52,559 nucleotides of DNA from an uncultured Verrucomicrobiota bacterium (lineage in GTDB: Bacteria > Verrucomicrobiota > Verrucomicrobiia > Opitutales > Intestinicryptomonadaceae), in the NCBI GenBank assembly GCA_949283955.1, contig CASDUP010000054.1:1-52559 (forward strand). Direction: 5' to 3'. This document shows positions 20,904 to 32,472 of this stretch, piece after piece. Position 1 is the stretch's first letter. Every line of letters begins with the position of its first letter. The translations under genes were made by a program, and so were the position numbers. The notes under the pieces are model-generated. The model was not told the DNA's origin, made no database searches, and saw only the letters and a list, made by a program, of their open reading frames with translations.

Positions 20904-21211
20904 ATTTTTCGCCTGGAGAGGCGACTTTGGAGAATGTGAGTTTTTTGCCGAAGCCAATTCGTTTACCAAACTTTTGGAAGTAGCGGGTCGGTTTACATTT
21001 CCATGGATTCGCCTCTCGAAAAAATTTAAATGTTTTCTTTTTGGGCGCTCCGCTGATTTTACCCGGCTATTCTTGCGCTTGCTGCCGGATTATTTCGCAG
21101 CTTTTTCGGAATAGAGGCGTTTTGGGGAGAGCTAAATTTTTCCTTTTTTCTCTCCTCTAAAAATATCTTTGTTTTTGGGGAGGCACCGGAAGGAGATAAA
21201 TAGCTTTTGGT
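20904..21211. other. Convergent gap between the exonuclease gene and sua5
   Basis: About 308 bases. A 6-base-pair hairpin (around 20909-20924) follows the exonuclease stop but has no T-run after it; a loose GGAGAG/CTCTCC stem with a long loop lies near 21127-21157. No gene or clear terminator is visible. Confidence 0.4.
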
Positions 21212-22189
21212 TTAACGGCGTTTTGCCGACGCTCTCGAGAGCCTATCGTTTATCGCCGCTCCCTCTCCTTCGGATACGGGGCATCTCTGGCAGAGAATTT
21301 TCGAATAGGGCAACTTGTCTAGGGCCCTCAAAACGGAATAGAGATTTTTTGCAGCCTCGCTTGTCGATCCGTCTTCGCTTAGCCAATAGCAGTCCTTTGA
21401 AACCGTCTTGGGACGCTTGAAAAATATCGTGGCGGCATTTTTTTCGGGGGAGGGGCTTTCGTCGAAAAGTTCGAGCGGAATTTTAGGGCTGTAGTGGCTC
21501 TTCAACATTCCGGGCGCTTCGGGTTGGGCCTCGTTTGTCTTTGGAGCCTTGTCCAATTCAAATCCCAGCTCTTTTTCTATCTCCTCGGCTCCTATCGGGC
21601 CGAATCTGAGAATTTTTCCTGCCGGAGAGTTATCCGTGGAAAGTGCCACTATTGTGGATTCGACACCCCTGTCGCAGGCTCCCCCGTCGATTATGAAATC
21701 TATGCGGTTTCCCAGTTGTTCGGCAACATGTGCCGCCGTGGTGGGACTCACGTATCCGAATGGATTGGCGCTCGGTGCGGCTATCGGGACTCCGGATTCC
21801 CGAATTAAAGCTCTCATGTCTGGGTGGGAGGGCATTCTGACCGCAACCGTTTCAAGCCCGGCAGTCGCGATGTCCGGAACGGCAGGTTTCTTTTTCAGTA
21901 TGAGAGTTAGGGGACCGGGCCAAAATTTTTTTGCTAACCTTTCGGCATTGGGGAAAAAATACGCAATGTCGTTTGCCATTTTCATGTCGCAAACGTGGAC
22001 GATCAGCGGGTCTATGAAGGGGCGCATTTTCGCCTCGAAAATTTTTCTGACGGCCGATTCGTTCAAGGCGTTCGCGGCGAGTCCGTACACGGTCTCGGTG
22101 GGAACTCCTACTATGCCCCCCTTCAAAATAAAATCGGCCGCCTCCGATATGTCGGAGCGCGACCGAAAGCTGCGTGTGTTCTCGCGCAT
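21212..22189 (-). CDS. L-threonylcarbamoyladenylate synthase, Sua5 type
   Basis: A 325-residue two-domain enzyme that makes threonylcarbamoyl-AMP for the t6A37 modification of ANN-decoding tRNAs. The N-terminal YrdC domain (about 1-200) has GGIVGVPTETVYGL, the nucleotide-site KMRPFIDPL and the SANPFGYVSPT motif. The C-terminal 120 residues (SHYSPKIPLELFDE...) are the Sua5 domain missing from the short TsaC enzymes. ATG 22189 follows rpsR by 25 bases in the same direction, so both are probably co-transcribed. The Lys-x-Arg and Ser-x-Asn residues used for ATP and bicarbonate/threonine binding are preserved. Confidence 0.93.
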   Translation of the reverse strand: MRENTRSFRSRSDISEAADFILKGGIVGVPTETVYGLAANALNESAVRKIFEAKMRPFIDPLIVHVCDMKMANDIAYFFPNAERLAKKFWPGPLTLILKKKPAVPDIATAGLETVAVRMPSHPDMRALIRESGVPIAAPSANPFGYVSPTTAAHVAEQLGNRIDFIIDGGACDRGVESTIVALSTDNSPAGKILRFGPIGAEEIEKELGFELDKAPKTNEAQPEAPGMLKSHYSPKIPLELFDESPSPEKNAATIFFKRPKTVSKDCYWLSEDGSTSEAAKNLYSVLRALDKLPYSKILCQRCPVSEGEGAAINDRLSRASAKRR

Positions 22190-22214
22190 CGGTTCTGGTT
22201 TGCGCGCGTTTGCG

Positions 22215-22406
22215 CTACTTCATCAAAAGCATGTTGCGCGCGTGCTTGATCGTCTTTTTGACGTGGCGCTGCTCTTTCGACGTAAGGCCCGTGAATTTGC
22301 GCGGGAGGATTTTACCCGTTTCGGTTACGAAGCGTCCGAGGCTTTCGCTGTCAGTAAATTTGAGCTCCGCGGCGTTCTTTTTATTCTGTGTTTTTTCTTC
22401 TGTCAT
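22215..22406 (-). CDS. rpsR: Small-subunit ribosomal protein bS18 (short form)
   Basis: A 63-residue bS18. The core [29 protein letters not shown] and IKHARNMLL segments match the family (phospho-site-free, zinc-free form). It is shorter than most homologues (about 75-90), losing mainly the N-terminal basic region. ATG 22406 gives [10 protein letters not shown]; the frame is open upstream into AT-rich non-coding sequence, and no ribosome site is visible before the ATG. It is not in the usual rpsF-ssb-rpsR-rplI cluster; here it precedes sua5. Confidence 0.9.
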   Translation of the reverse strand: MTEEKTQNKKNAAELKFTDSESLGRFVTETGKILPRKFTGLTSKEQRHVKKTIKHARNMLLMK

Positions 22407-22636
22407 TGCGAATTTGGAATTTTGAAAACGTAAACTCTGTCGAAATAAATTTCCTTCGCAAGAAAAAAATTCGCTTCGGATCGTTTTCCCGAAATAATTT
22501 TTCCGGCGGGATTTTTTAGAACGACTATCCGGAGACCCTTGCGGCGGGCGATAAAATTTTTTGCTGAGAATCTTTTTGTCCCGATTTCGGGATTCGAAAG
22601 GTTTCGGCAAAAAATCCATTTTAGCCTAAAAAAAGC

Positions 22637-22664
22637 TTTACATTTTTTTTCGAGTGGGGAGAAT
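22637..22664 (+). promoter_or_regulatory. Possible promoter of the bS22-like gene
   Basis: TTTACA (22637-22642) and GAGAAT (22659-22664) are 16 bases apart, 28 bases upstream of the start codon. The -35 is good, the -10 moderate. Confidence 0.35.
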
Positions 22665-22692
22665 GCCGGTTTTCAAAAAAAGGACACAAGCA

Positions 22693-22794
22693 ATGGGAAA
22701 TCTTAAAAAGAAACGCAGACTTAAGATGAATAAGCACAAACGCAGCAAGCGTTCAAAGGCGAATCGTCATAAGAAGCGCACTTGGATGTGCTAA
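22693..22794 (+). CDS. Small basic bS22/mS38-like protein (AURKAIP1/COX24 family)
   Basis: A 33-residue, strongly basic protein: [20 protein letters not shown] followed by [13 protein letters not shown]. The KKRRxKMNKHKxxK core is the AURKAIP1/COX24 signature shared by the mitochondrial small-subunit protein mS38 and the tiny mycobacterial ribosomal protein bS22, so a ribosomal role is likely. It has an AAGGA-type ribosome site about ten bases upstream, a possible promoter, and a strong terminator after it, so it is a monocistronic expressed gene. It is small enough to be missed by standard gene callers. Family recognition is from sequence memory; the ribosomal location in this organism is inference. 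Confidence 0.85.
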   Translation: MGNLKKKRRLKMNKHKRSKRSKANRHKKRTWMC

Positions 22795-22875
22795 GCGCCG
22801 ACGCGCTCCGGCTCGGATTGTCTATGGATTTTCGAGCGGTTTCGCGGTCTTGGACTCAGGCGGAACTTTCCCGTT

Positions 22876-22905
22876 GCCCCGAAGTTTTTCGGGGCTTTTT
22901 TTTTT
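22876..22905 (+). terminator. Intrinsic terminator of the bS22-like gene
   Basis: An 8-base-pair stem (22876-22883 with 22888-22895, loop GTTT) followed by ten T residues. Confidence 0.93.
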
Positions 22906-23226
22906 GAGTTCGAAATTTTTTTCGGGAACTTTTCTTCCATCAAAGGAGCGGTCCGTTTTTCGAAAACCATCTTTCTGATAGAAAGGGAGATTTTGTATGG
23001 CGGTGCAGGTGCGGTTTTCGTATGCGGAAAAATTTTGGAAATCTTTTTGACCAGTTTTTTATCGAAGCAAAATTCGTTTTACTTCCCGTTCATGGAGATA
23101 AATTAGCTTTTAGACTTGCGTATATTTGGCGGTTATAACAAAATGGACGAATATGTGGGAAGATGGGGCTATACAGAGCGGTTTCGCTCTGTGGTTGTTT
23201 GTCTAACTTTAAAAAGAAAGTGATAT
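22906..23226. other. Upstream region of the phosphoesterase-like operon
   Basis: About 320 AT-rich bases with no gene. A perfect 8-base-pair hairpin (23173-23180 with 23185-23192, loop GTTT) lies 35 bases before the next start codon; what follows it is only moderately T-rich, so it may be a leader hairpin or weak attenuator. A TTATAAC-like -10 near 23133 lacks a matching -35. Confidence 0.45.
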
Positions 23227-24459
23227 ATGAGAAAAATATATTTGGCGGCGGTTTGCGCGCTTTGCGCGTTTTCCGCGTTATACGGGAAGAAATCCAGCAA
23301 TCCATACAAGGATAAGACGTACACTTACGACGACTTTTTCTGTAAACTTACAGCGGGTCCTTTCGTGACGTGTCCGGACTCTAAGGGAGTGACGGTGGTG
23401 TTTACGTCGGACTCAGAGTGCGTCGGCTGGGTTGAAAGCTCGAAAGAAATAAAAAAGGCTTTCTACGGCAGTGAAAGGAGCAATGCCCAATCGTCTCTTT
23501 TAGGGAGAAAACTTTCGGGGGAAATTCATTCGGCGAGGGTAGATTCGGGCGGCGACAAGTTCGTTTACAGGGCTCTTGTCAGGAAGCTTTTGATTTCCGA
23601 AGCTTCGAGGGGCATCTACGGATTTTCCAACGGATACATAAAGTATCCCTACAAGAGGGCGCTACCCGTATTCGACAAGTTCTTGAATCCCTCCAAAAAA
23701 GACACGAAATTTGCGGCGTTGTGCGGAACGAACGGGGACGGAGATCTCGCGGCGGCCCTGTTTAAATCCACAAAAGTGAATGATTTGGATTTTTCGGTTT
23801 ACTGCGGAAATTTTTCGAAGAGGGACTCCGACAAAAAAACATTCGAATCAAAATTTCTCGCTCCGGCCACGGACTACGTCAATGCAACTCCCTTGTTTTT
23901 TGCGAGGGGTGGCAACGAGACTACGGGCTTTCTGATGGACAATTACGCGAAGATGTTTCCGACATACACAGGAAACACCTATTTTTCCTTTAGGCAAGGG
24001 CCGGCTCTCATAGTGGTTTTGGACGCCTTCGCTTTTTCAAAGACGCAGGGATATTCCATTTACGACGACTACTTTGTCGACAAAGAGGCCGTATGGCTTT
24101 CCAATTTGGGTGAAAGTTCCGAATACAAAGACGCCCCGCTTAAAATATTTTTCGTAGGGGATCCCGTTTTTTCCGACGATGCCTCGCTAAAAAACTTTAA
24201 GCAAAAACTCTTGCCCGTGGTGGAAAGGCTAAAGCCCGATTTGTTGATATGCGGCGGAAAAGAATTTTCCGTTCAAAAGATGACTTCCCCCGACGGAGCG
24301 GAGCTTTTCGACGTGATAACGCTAGCCGGAGGCGAGATAGCCGTTGCCGATGCAAACTCGGAAGGCGTGAAGTTGGACTTCTTGAAAGTCGGAGGGGAAA
24401 AAGCACGAGAGTCCGTGTTTGTAAAGATAAATCGCGGAGAGAAAGAAGGGGAAAAATAA
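23227..24459 (+). CDS. Secreted calcineurin-fold pseudoenzyme, degenerate paralogue of the next gene
   Basis: A 410-residue protein with a signal peptide (residues 1-20). It aligns over its length with the following metallophosphoesterase: LDFSVYCGNFS matches VDFIVYNGDMV, TPLFFARGGNET matches LPIHYIRGNHET, and TYFSFRQGPALIVVLDAF matches TFYSFRYGKVFFVVLDVG. Yet every metal-ligand motif has been replaced: DxH by NGD (169-171), GD by GN (194-195), GNHE by GGNE (228-231), the CH by VG (310-311), and GHxH by GGKE (343-346). It is therefore very unlikely to bind the two-metal centre and is probably non-catalytic. The next gene starts one base after its stop, so the two are co-translated. It may bind a ligand or partner the active enzyme; that is inference. 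Confidence 0.75.
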   Translation: MRKIYLAAVCALCAFSALYGKKSSNPYKDKTYTYDDFFCKLTAGPFVTCPDSKGVTVVFTSDSECVGWVESSKEIKKAFYGSERSNAQSSLLGRKLSGEIHSARVDSGGDKFVYRALVRKLLISEASRGIYGFSNGYIKYPYKRALPVFDKFLNPSKKDTKFAALCGTNGDGDLAAALFKSTKVNDLDFSVYCGNFSKRDSDKKTFESKFLAPATDYVNATPLFFARGGNETTGFLMDNYAKMFPTYTGNTYFSFRQGPALIVVLDAFAFSKTQGYSIYDDYFVDKEAVWLSNLGESSEYKDAPLKIFFVGDPVFSDDASLKNFKQKLLPVVERLKPDLLICGGKEFSVQKMTSPDGAELFDVITLAGGEIAVADANSEGVKLDFLKVGGEKARESVFVKINRGEKEGEK

Positions 24460-24460
24460 C

Positions 24461-25651
24461 ATGAAGAGATTGGATTTTATAAAAATACTGCTGGTGTTGT
24501 CGGCATGCCTTCCTTTTGCGGCAGTGGCGGAGGAGGCGGAGGTTAAGAAGTCGTTTCAAGCGGACGAGCCGTGCACCGTGAACGTATCGGACAATCTTGC
24601 CCACGTAGTATGGTACACTTCGTCGGATTCGGCCGGGTACGTGAAAGTGTCCTCGTCGGAGGACGACAATTTTAAAAAGCCCGTTTCCTTCTACGATTCA
24701 AACAGCGGAATAAAAAATATAGGAAAGTTCCACAGTGTCCGCATTGAGGGCCTCAAACCCGATACAAAATATTCGTACATGGTTTACTCCGTGGAAGTGG
24801 GCAAGGACGGGAACGGCAGGCTCGTGTCGGGACAGAAGCTTGCAAGTTTGGAACCGCGCGAGTTTTCCACTACCGGGCCGAAGGAAAGGGAATCGTTGAC
24901 TCTGTACATGATTAACGACCAGCACGAGCACGGGGACAGAGTGGAGCATTTGTTAAAAAATTCGAATGGGGTCGATTTTATCGTGTACAATGGCGATATG
25001 GTCAACAATATGCGCTCGGCCGACCAGATGAGGGAATGTTGCTATCTGCCCGCCTCCCGCGTGACAAAGCTCCCAATACACTACATAAGGGGAAACCACG
25101 AGACTCGCGGAAGGTATGCGGGAGAATTTCTTAGAATATCCCCTTGCGAGGCGGGAAGGACTTTTTACTCGTTCCGCTACGGGAAAGTGTTTTTTGTAGT
25201 TTTGGACGTGGGGGAGGACAAGTGCGATTCGGACGAAGAGTATTTTGGAATGGCAAATTTCGACGAATTTCGCTCCTCGCAAGCCAAGTGGCTCGAGAGC
25301 GTGTGTGAATCTCCTGAATTTAAAAATGCCGACGCCAGGGTGATAATATGCCACGTTCCCGTCGACATCAGAGACGGCAGCTGGCACGGTCAGCTGCATT
25401 TTTACAAACAGTTGGCTCCCGTCGTAAACGGCAAGGGATTCGACATATTTCTGGCCGGGCACTACCACCGCAATTTGTTGGTTCCGCCGAGTCCCAAAGG
25501 GTTCGACATGCCCATAGTAATTAACGGCGACAAAGAGGGTCTGAGGGTAAAGTTTACTGGGAAGAATATAGAGGTTGAATCGGTCGATATGAACGGAGAT
25601 TTCATTAAGGTCGATTACAAGGCCGATAGGTTTCCCAAGCGGAAAAAATAA
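24461..25651 (+). CDS. Secreted metallophosphoesterase, purple acid phosphatase-like
   Basis: A 396-residue enzyme with a signal peptide (about 1-23), an N-terminal fibronectin-III-like domain (about 35-135, with HVVWYTSSDSAGYVKV and GLKPDTKYSYMVYS) and a calcineurin-like phosphoesterase domain. All five metal motifs are present: DQH (153-155), GD (178-179), GNHE (211-214), CH (297-298) and GHYH (333-336). The architecture is that of purple-acid-phosphatase-like enzymes, acting outside the cytoplasm on phosphate esters; the substrate cannot be told from sequence. The ribosome site (AAGGGG) lies inside the end of the upstream paralogue. galM follows 28 bases later. Confidence 0.88.
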   Translation: MKRLDFIKILLVLSACLPFAAVAEEAEVKKSFQADEPCTVNVSDNLAHVVWYTSSDSAGYVKVSSSEDDNFKKPVSFYDSNSGIKNIGKFHSVRIEGLKPDTKYSYMVYSVEVGKDGNGRLVSGQKLASLEPREFSTTGPKERESLTLYMINDQHEHGDRVEHLLKNSNGVDFIVYNGDMVNNMRSADQMRECCYLPASRVTKLPIHYIRGNHETRGRYAGEFLRISPCEAGRTFYSFRYGKVFFVVLDVGEDKCDSDEEYFGMANFDEFRSSQAKWLESVCESPEFKNADARVIICHVPVDIRDGSWHGQLHFYKQLAPVVNGKGFDIFLAGHYHRNLLVPPSPKGFDMPIVINGDKEGLRVKFTGKNIEVESVDMNGDFIKVDYKADRFPKRKK

Positions 25652-25679
25652 CAGCGCGGATTCAAGGGAAAGGCGATCT

Positions 25680-26756
25680 ATGGGCGATTCAAAAAGTACG
25701 ATCAATCCTTCCGACTTTAACGGAAGCGTGGACGGGGAGCCTGTCGGGATATATTTTTTGAAAAACGCTAACGGGCTGGAGATGTCCGTCACGAATTTTG
25801 GGGCGAGGGTGGTCGAACTCTTCGCTCCGGATAGGGACGGAAATTTTGCGGACGTTGTTTTGGGCCATTCAACTTTGGAGGACTACGTCAATTTCAAAGG
25901 TGAGCGTTTTCTGGGCGCCACGATAGGCCGTTTTGGAAACCGCATAGCAAACGGCGAGTTTTTTCTGAACGGAAAGGCGTATAAGCTCGCCAAAAACGAC
26001 GGTTCCAATTCGCTGCACGGAGGAGTCAAGGGGTTTGACATGCGCGTTTGGAAGGTCGAGAAAGCGGAGGCCAATTCCATAGATTTTTCGCTTTTTTCCC
26101 CCGACGGAGAAGAGGGGTTCCCCGGGAATTTGAGCGTGAAGATGAGGTATTCGCTCACGGACGAGAACGAGTTTGTCGTGGAACATAGAGCGGAGTGCGA
26201 CGCGGATACGGTTATAAACCTAACCCACCACTCGTTTTTCAATTTGCACGGCGAGGGGTGCGGAAGCGTAAACGACCATATTCTTCGGATAAACGCCGAC
26301 AAATTTACCCCCATAGACGAACGCATGATTCCTACGGGAAAATTGGAGGACGTCAGCGGAACACCGTTCGATTTTCGTGTTCCTACAGAAATAGGGAAGA
26401 GGCTCGGAGAGGACGACGAACAGTTAAAATTCGGGAACGGATACGACCACAACTGGGTTCTTGGAAATCCCGGGGAGGTAAAGCTGGCAGCGGTTGTGGA
26501 GGAGCCGAAGTCTGGAAGGGTTTTGAGCGTTTACACAAGCGAGCCCGGAATGCAGTTTTACGGAGGCAACTTTTTCGACGGAAAGGTAGTGGGGAAGGGA
26601 GGAAGGCCCTACGGAAGAAGGGAATCTTTCGCCCTTGAGACGCAGCATTTTCCCGATTCGCCCAATCGTCCCGAATTTCCGAGTTCCGTGTTGAAAAAGG
26701 GAGATAGTTATTACCACGTTTGCAAGTATGTTTTCGGCAGCGTTCGCGCTTCTTGA
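25680..26756 (+). CDS. galM: Aldose 1-epimerase (galactose mutarotase)
   Basis: A 358-residue enzyme interconverting alpha and beta anomers of aldoses such as galactose, glucose and xylose. It shows GATIGRFGNRIANGEF, the substrate-binding NSLHGG, catalytic His in NLTHHSFFNLHG (183-184) and the catalytic Glu in FALETQHFPDSPN near the C-terminus. Length is normal. There is no evident signal peptide, so it is probably cytosolic. It is the third gene of the unit starting at 23227, with an AAAGG ribosome site upstream. The link to two secreted phosphoesterase-like proteins suggests handling of imported sugars, but this is weak. Confidence 0.95.
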   Translation: MGDSKSTINPSDFNGSVDGEPVGIYFLKNANGLEMSVTNFGARVVELFAPDRDGNFADVVLGHSTLEDYVNFKGERFLGATIGRFGNRIANGEFFLNGKAYKLAKNDGSNSLHGGVKGFDMRVWKVEKAEANSIDFSLFSPDGEEGFPGNLSVKMRYSLTDENEFVVEHRAECDADTVINLTHHSFFNLHGEGCGSVNDHILRINADKFTPIDERMIPTGKLEDVSGTPFDFRVPTEIGKRLGEDDEQLKFGNGYDHNWVLGNPGEVKLAAVVEEPKSGRVLSVYTSEPGMQFYGGNFFDGKVVGKGGRPYGRRESFALETQHFPDSPNRPEFPSSVLKKGDSYYHVCKYVFGSVRAS

Positions 26757-26832
26757 AAGCGGAGCTTAGAAACCTTTGGGAAAGGTGTTCTTCGCGCGAT
26801 TTCCGATCCGTTTTTGAAAAATTTTCGAAAAT

Positions 26833-26870
26833 AAAAAACGCGAGTTTTCAGATGAAAATTCGCGTTTTTT
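26833..26870. terminator. Bidirectional terminator between galM and gyrA
   Basis: A 17-base stem (26833-26849 with 26854-26870, one G-T pair, loop AGAT) starts with six A and ends in six T, so it can stop transcripts arriving from galM on the plus strand and from gyrA on the minus strand. Confidence 0.9.
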
Positions 26871-26892
26871 TCTTTTCCCTAATAGGGCTGAA

Positions 26893-27261
26893 CTATTCCG
26901 ATGCGACAGGAGTATCGTCGTCGTGCGTGTCTATGATCTTGCAGACTCCGATGAGCTTGTCGTTTTCGGCGAGATTTATAAGCCTGACTCCCTGGGTTGT
27001 TCTTCCGATAACCCTGACGTCTTTTACCGGCGAGCGGACTGCCTGTCCTCCCTGGGTGAACATCATAATTTCGTCGCCGTCGGCGACATCCAAGGCTCCG
27101 GCGACACCGTGGGTCTTTATCGCTATGACTCCGCTTCCTCCGCGCTTTTGAACCCTGTACTCCGAGTAGCTGGAGCGCTTGCCTTGCCCGCGCTCCCCGG
27201 CAATCAAAAGGGTGTGGTTCTCGTCGGAGCTTGCCACAACTATGGCCTTTACGCAGTCGTT
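26893..27261 (-). pseudogene. gyrA: GyrA C-terminal portion downstream of an in-frame stop (blades 5-6)
   Basis: This 122-codon stretch continues the reading frame of gyrA straight after its internal TAA, with no shift. It encodes the last two blades of the GyrA beta-pinwheel: NDCVKAIVVASSDE, GYGKR-like GERGQGKRSSYSEY, RGGSGVIAIK, then GDEIMMFTQGGQAVR and RTTQGVRLINL, ending in an acidic tail. Blade spacing is normal, so a single sense codon is missing rather than a segment. A GTG at 27237 could start it as an independent polypeptide, but no ribosome site is visible. See the gyrA entry and findings. Confidence 0.8.
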
Positions 27262-29343
27262 TTACTTTTTCAGAGTCACTCCGCGCACTCCCCGCGTTCC
27301 CCTGCTTATCGCGCGCAGGTCGGACTCGTCGAAGCATATCGACATTCCCGCGTAAGTCACCAAGACGACCCTCTGTCCTTCCTCGGTCAGAACCACTCCC
27401 ACGAGATTGTCCCCCTCGTCGAGGTTTATACCTATGATTCCACCGCGGCGGCAGTTTTTGTATTCGGAGAGTATGGTCTTTTTGACTATCCCATTCTTTG
27501 TGGCCATTATCAAGGCGCGCTTGTCGTCGTCGAGGCTCTTGACGCAAATCATAGCGGCAACTTTCTCGTCGGCTTTCAGCTCCAACACGTTCTTGATGGA
27601 GCGTCCCTTCGATATTCGAGATCCCTCCGGAATCTCGTAAACTTTCTCCACGTAAACCCTTCCGTCGTTCATGAAGAACATGATGTGGTCGTGGGTGGAG
27701 GCGGTGAATATGTGCTCTATAAAATCGTCGTCGTACTGTCCGCTTCCTATCACTCCCTTGCCGCCCCGCCTTTGAGAGCGGTAGGCGCTCACGCTCGTGC
27801 GCTTTATGAAGCCCTGGTGCGAGACGGATATTATGCAGCCTTCGTTTGCTATAACGTCCTCCATTCGGAATTCACCCTCCTCGGCTATCAGCCTGGTTCT
27901 GCGGGGAGAGGGGTACTTTTCGCGTATCTGGCGAAGCTCCTTCTTGATGACCGAAAGAAGCTTCTTTTCGTTTTGCAAAATGGAGCGGTACTCCTCAATA
28001 AGGCGCATCAATTCGAGATATTCGCGCTCTATTTTTTCGCGCTCCAATCCCGTAAGCTGGTGCAGGCGCAAATCCAATATTGCGTTCGTCTGGCGCTCGG
28101 TGAGCGGATACTTGGCCATTAGTTTCGACTTGGCCTCGTCCCTGTCCTTGGACGAGCGGATAATCTTGATGAAGTCGTCGAGATTGTTGAGGGCTATCTT
28201 GTATCCCTCGAGTATGTGTGCCCTATCTTCCGCTTTGCGGAGCAGGAATTGAGTCCTTCTATATACGACTTCCCTGCGGTGCTCGATGTAGCATTCGAGC
28301 ATTTCTCGAATGTTCATCTGCTTTGGCTTGCGCTTGTCGAGCGCCAGCAGGATTACTCCAAATGACGATTCGAGGGCGGTGCGCTTGAAGAGTTTGTTTA
28401 TAACTACCCTAGAGGATTCTCCCCTCTTTAGCTCCACTACTATTCGGGTGTTTTCGTCCGATTCGTTTCGCACGTCGCTGACTTCGGTCAGTTCTTTTTC
28501 GACCACTAGTTGCGCTATGCTTTCTACGAGGCTTGCCCTATTTACGTTGTATGGTATCTCAGTGATTACTATCTGCTCTTTGCCGTTTTTAAGGTCCTCC
28601 ACGCTCGCCACGCCGCGGATTTTCACGATTCCGCGGCCCGTTTTCATGTAGCTGTCTATTCCTGAGGTTCCCACTATAACTCCTCCGGTGGGGAAGTCGG
28701 GGCCCTTGATGACCTTAGCAAGTTCGGATATGGGGGTGGCGGGGTTGTCGATGAGCATGCACAGAGCATCTATTAGTTCGCCGAGGTTGTGCGGGGGAAT
28801 GTTGGTCGTCATTCCCACAGCGATTCCCGTAGATCCGTTCATGAGAAGGTTGGGGAAGGCGGAGGGAAGAACCGAAGGCTCGGTGGTGCTTTCCTTGTAG
28901 TTGGGAACGAAGTCGACGGTGTCGCTGTCTATGTCAAGCAGCATGTCTTCGGCCGTTTCGGAGAGTTTGCACTCCGTGTATCGGTACGCGGCGGGGGAGT
29001 CGCCCTCTATGGAGCCGAAATTTCCCTGCGGAATTATCATTGGGTATCGCATGACCCAATCCTGGGCAAGTCTGACGAGAGTGTCGTAAACTGACGAGTC
29101 GCCGTGCGGGTGGTAGTTTTTCAGAACTTCTCCCACGACGCCCGCGCATTTGTCGAACGCCCTGTTGTGGAGCAATCCCTCCCTAAACATGGCGTAAAGA
29201 ACTCTTCTTTGGACGGGCTTCAAACCGTCGCGGACGTCGGGAAGGGCCCGCGATATTATTACCGACATCGAATAGTCGATATAGGCGCTTTGCATTATTT
29301 GGGTTATCGACGCGTCCGTTATTTTTTCGTTTTCGGTGTACAT
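27262..29343 (-). CDS. gyrA: DNA gyrase subunit A, truncated by an in-frame TAA
   Basis: The breakage-rejoining subunit of gyrase. The first 693 codons are intact: winged-helix and tower domains with catalytic Tyr122 (RYTE), the quinolone region HPHGDSSVYDTLVR with Ser83 and Asp87 in the sensitive state, and the GyrA-box-type QRRGGKG at the start of the C-terminal pinwheel. The frame stops at TAA (27262-27264) after GTRGVRGVTLKK, between the fourth and fifth blades. Coding resumes in the same frame for 122 codons. Without the stop the protein would be about 816 residues, a normal length. Either the base is an assembly or sequencing error, a real nonsense mutation leaving a four-blade protein, or a read-through codon. 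The ribosome site is AGGGAAAG; gyrB ends 18 bases upstream. Confidence 0.93.
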   Translation of the reverse strand: MYTENEKITDASITQIMQSAYIDYSMSVIISRALPDVRDGLKPVQRRVLYAMFREGLLHNRAFDKCAGVVGEVLKNYHPHGDSSVYDTLVRLAQDWVMRYPMIIPQGNFGSIEGDSPAAYRYTECKLSETAEDMLLDIDSDTVDFVPNYKESTTEPSVLPSAFPNLLMNGSTGIAVGMTTNIPPHNLGELIDALCMLIDNPATPISELAKVIKGPDFPTGGVIVGTSGIDSYMKTGRGIVKIRGVASVEDLKNGKEQIVITEIPYNVNRASLVESIAQLVVEKELTEVSDVRNESDENTRIVVELKRGESSRVVINKLFKRTALESSFGVILLALDKRKPKQMNIREMLECYIEHRREVVYRRTQFLLRKAEDRAHILEGYKIALNNLDDFIKIIRSSKDRDEAKSKLMAKYPLTERQTNAILDLRLHQLTGLEREKIEREYLELMRLIEEYRSILQNEKKLLSVIKKELRQIREKYPSPRRTRLIAEEGEFRMEDVIANEGCIISVSHQGFIKRTSVSAYRSQRRGGKGVIGSGQYDDDFIEHIFTASTHDHIMFFMNDGRVYVEKVYEIPEGSRISKGRSIKNVLELKADEKVAAMICVKSLDDDKRALIMATKNGIVKKTILSEYKNCRRGGIIGINLDEGDNLVGVVLTEEGQRVVLVTYAGMSICFDESDLRAISRGTRGVRGVTLKK

Positions 29344-29361
29344 TTCTTTCCCTGTAAAATT

Positions 29362-32380
<3,019 letters not shown>

Positions 32381-32416
32381 AAAACAAAAAGCGCCCGAAG
32401 TGGAGCCCCGGGAGCT
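32381..32416 (-). terminator. Probable terminator of the uppS-ispG operon
   Basis: On the minus strand a 7-base-pair stem with one mismatch (32410-32416 with 32392-32398) is followed by a T-rich tract (A-rich 32381-32391 on the plus strand), about 55 bases after the ispG stop. Confidence 0.6.
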
Positions 32417-32472
32417 TTTGAGATTTTTAGCGAAGGCGTGCTGTGCCGCTAAAATATGATGGCTGTCTAAGG

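Noticed and set aside
22407..22619. N-terminal extension of bS18
   Set aside because: AT-rich, not conserved, and bS18 is never that long in this form.
27255..27275. Programmed -1 frameshift at the GAAAAAG tract in gyrA
   Set aside because: The sequence after the stop is GyrA in the original frame, so no shift is needed; the problem is a stop codon, not a frame change.
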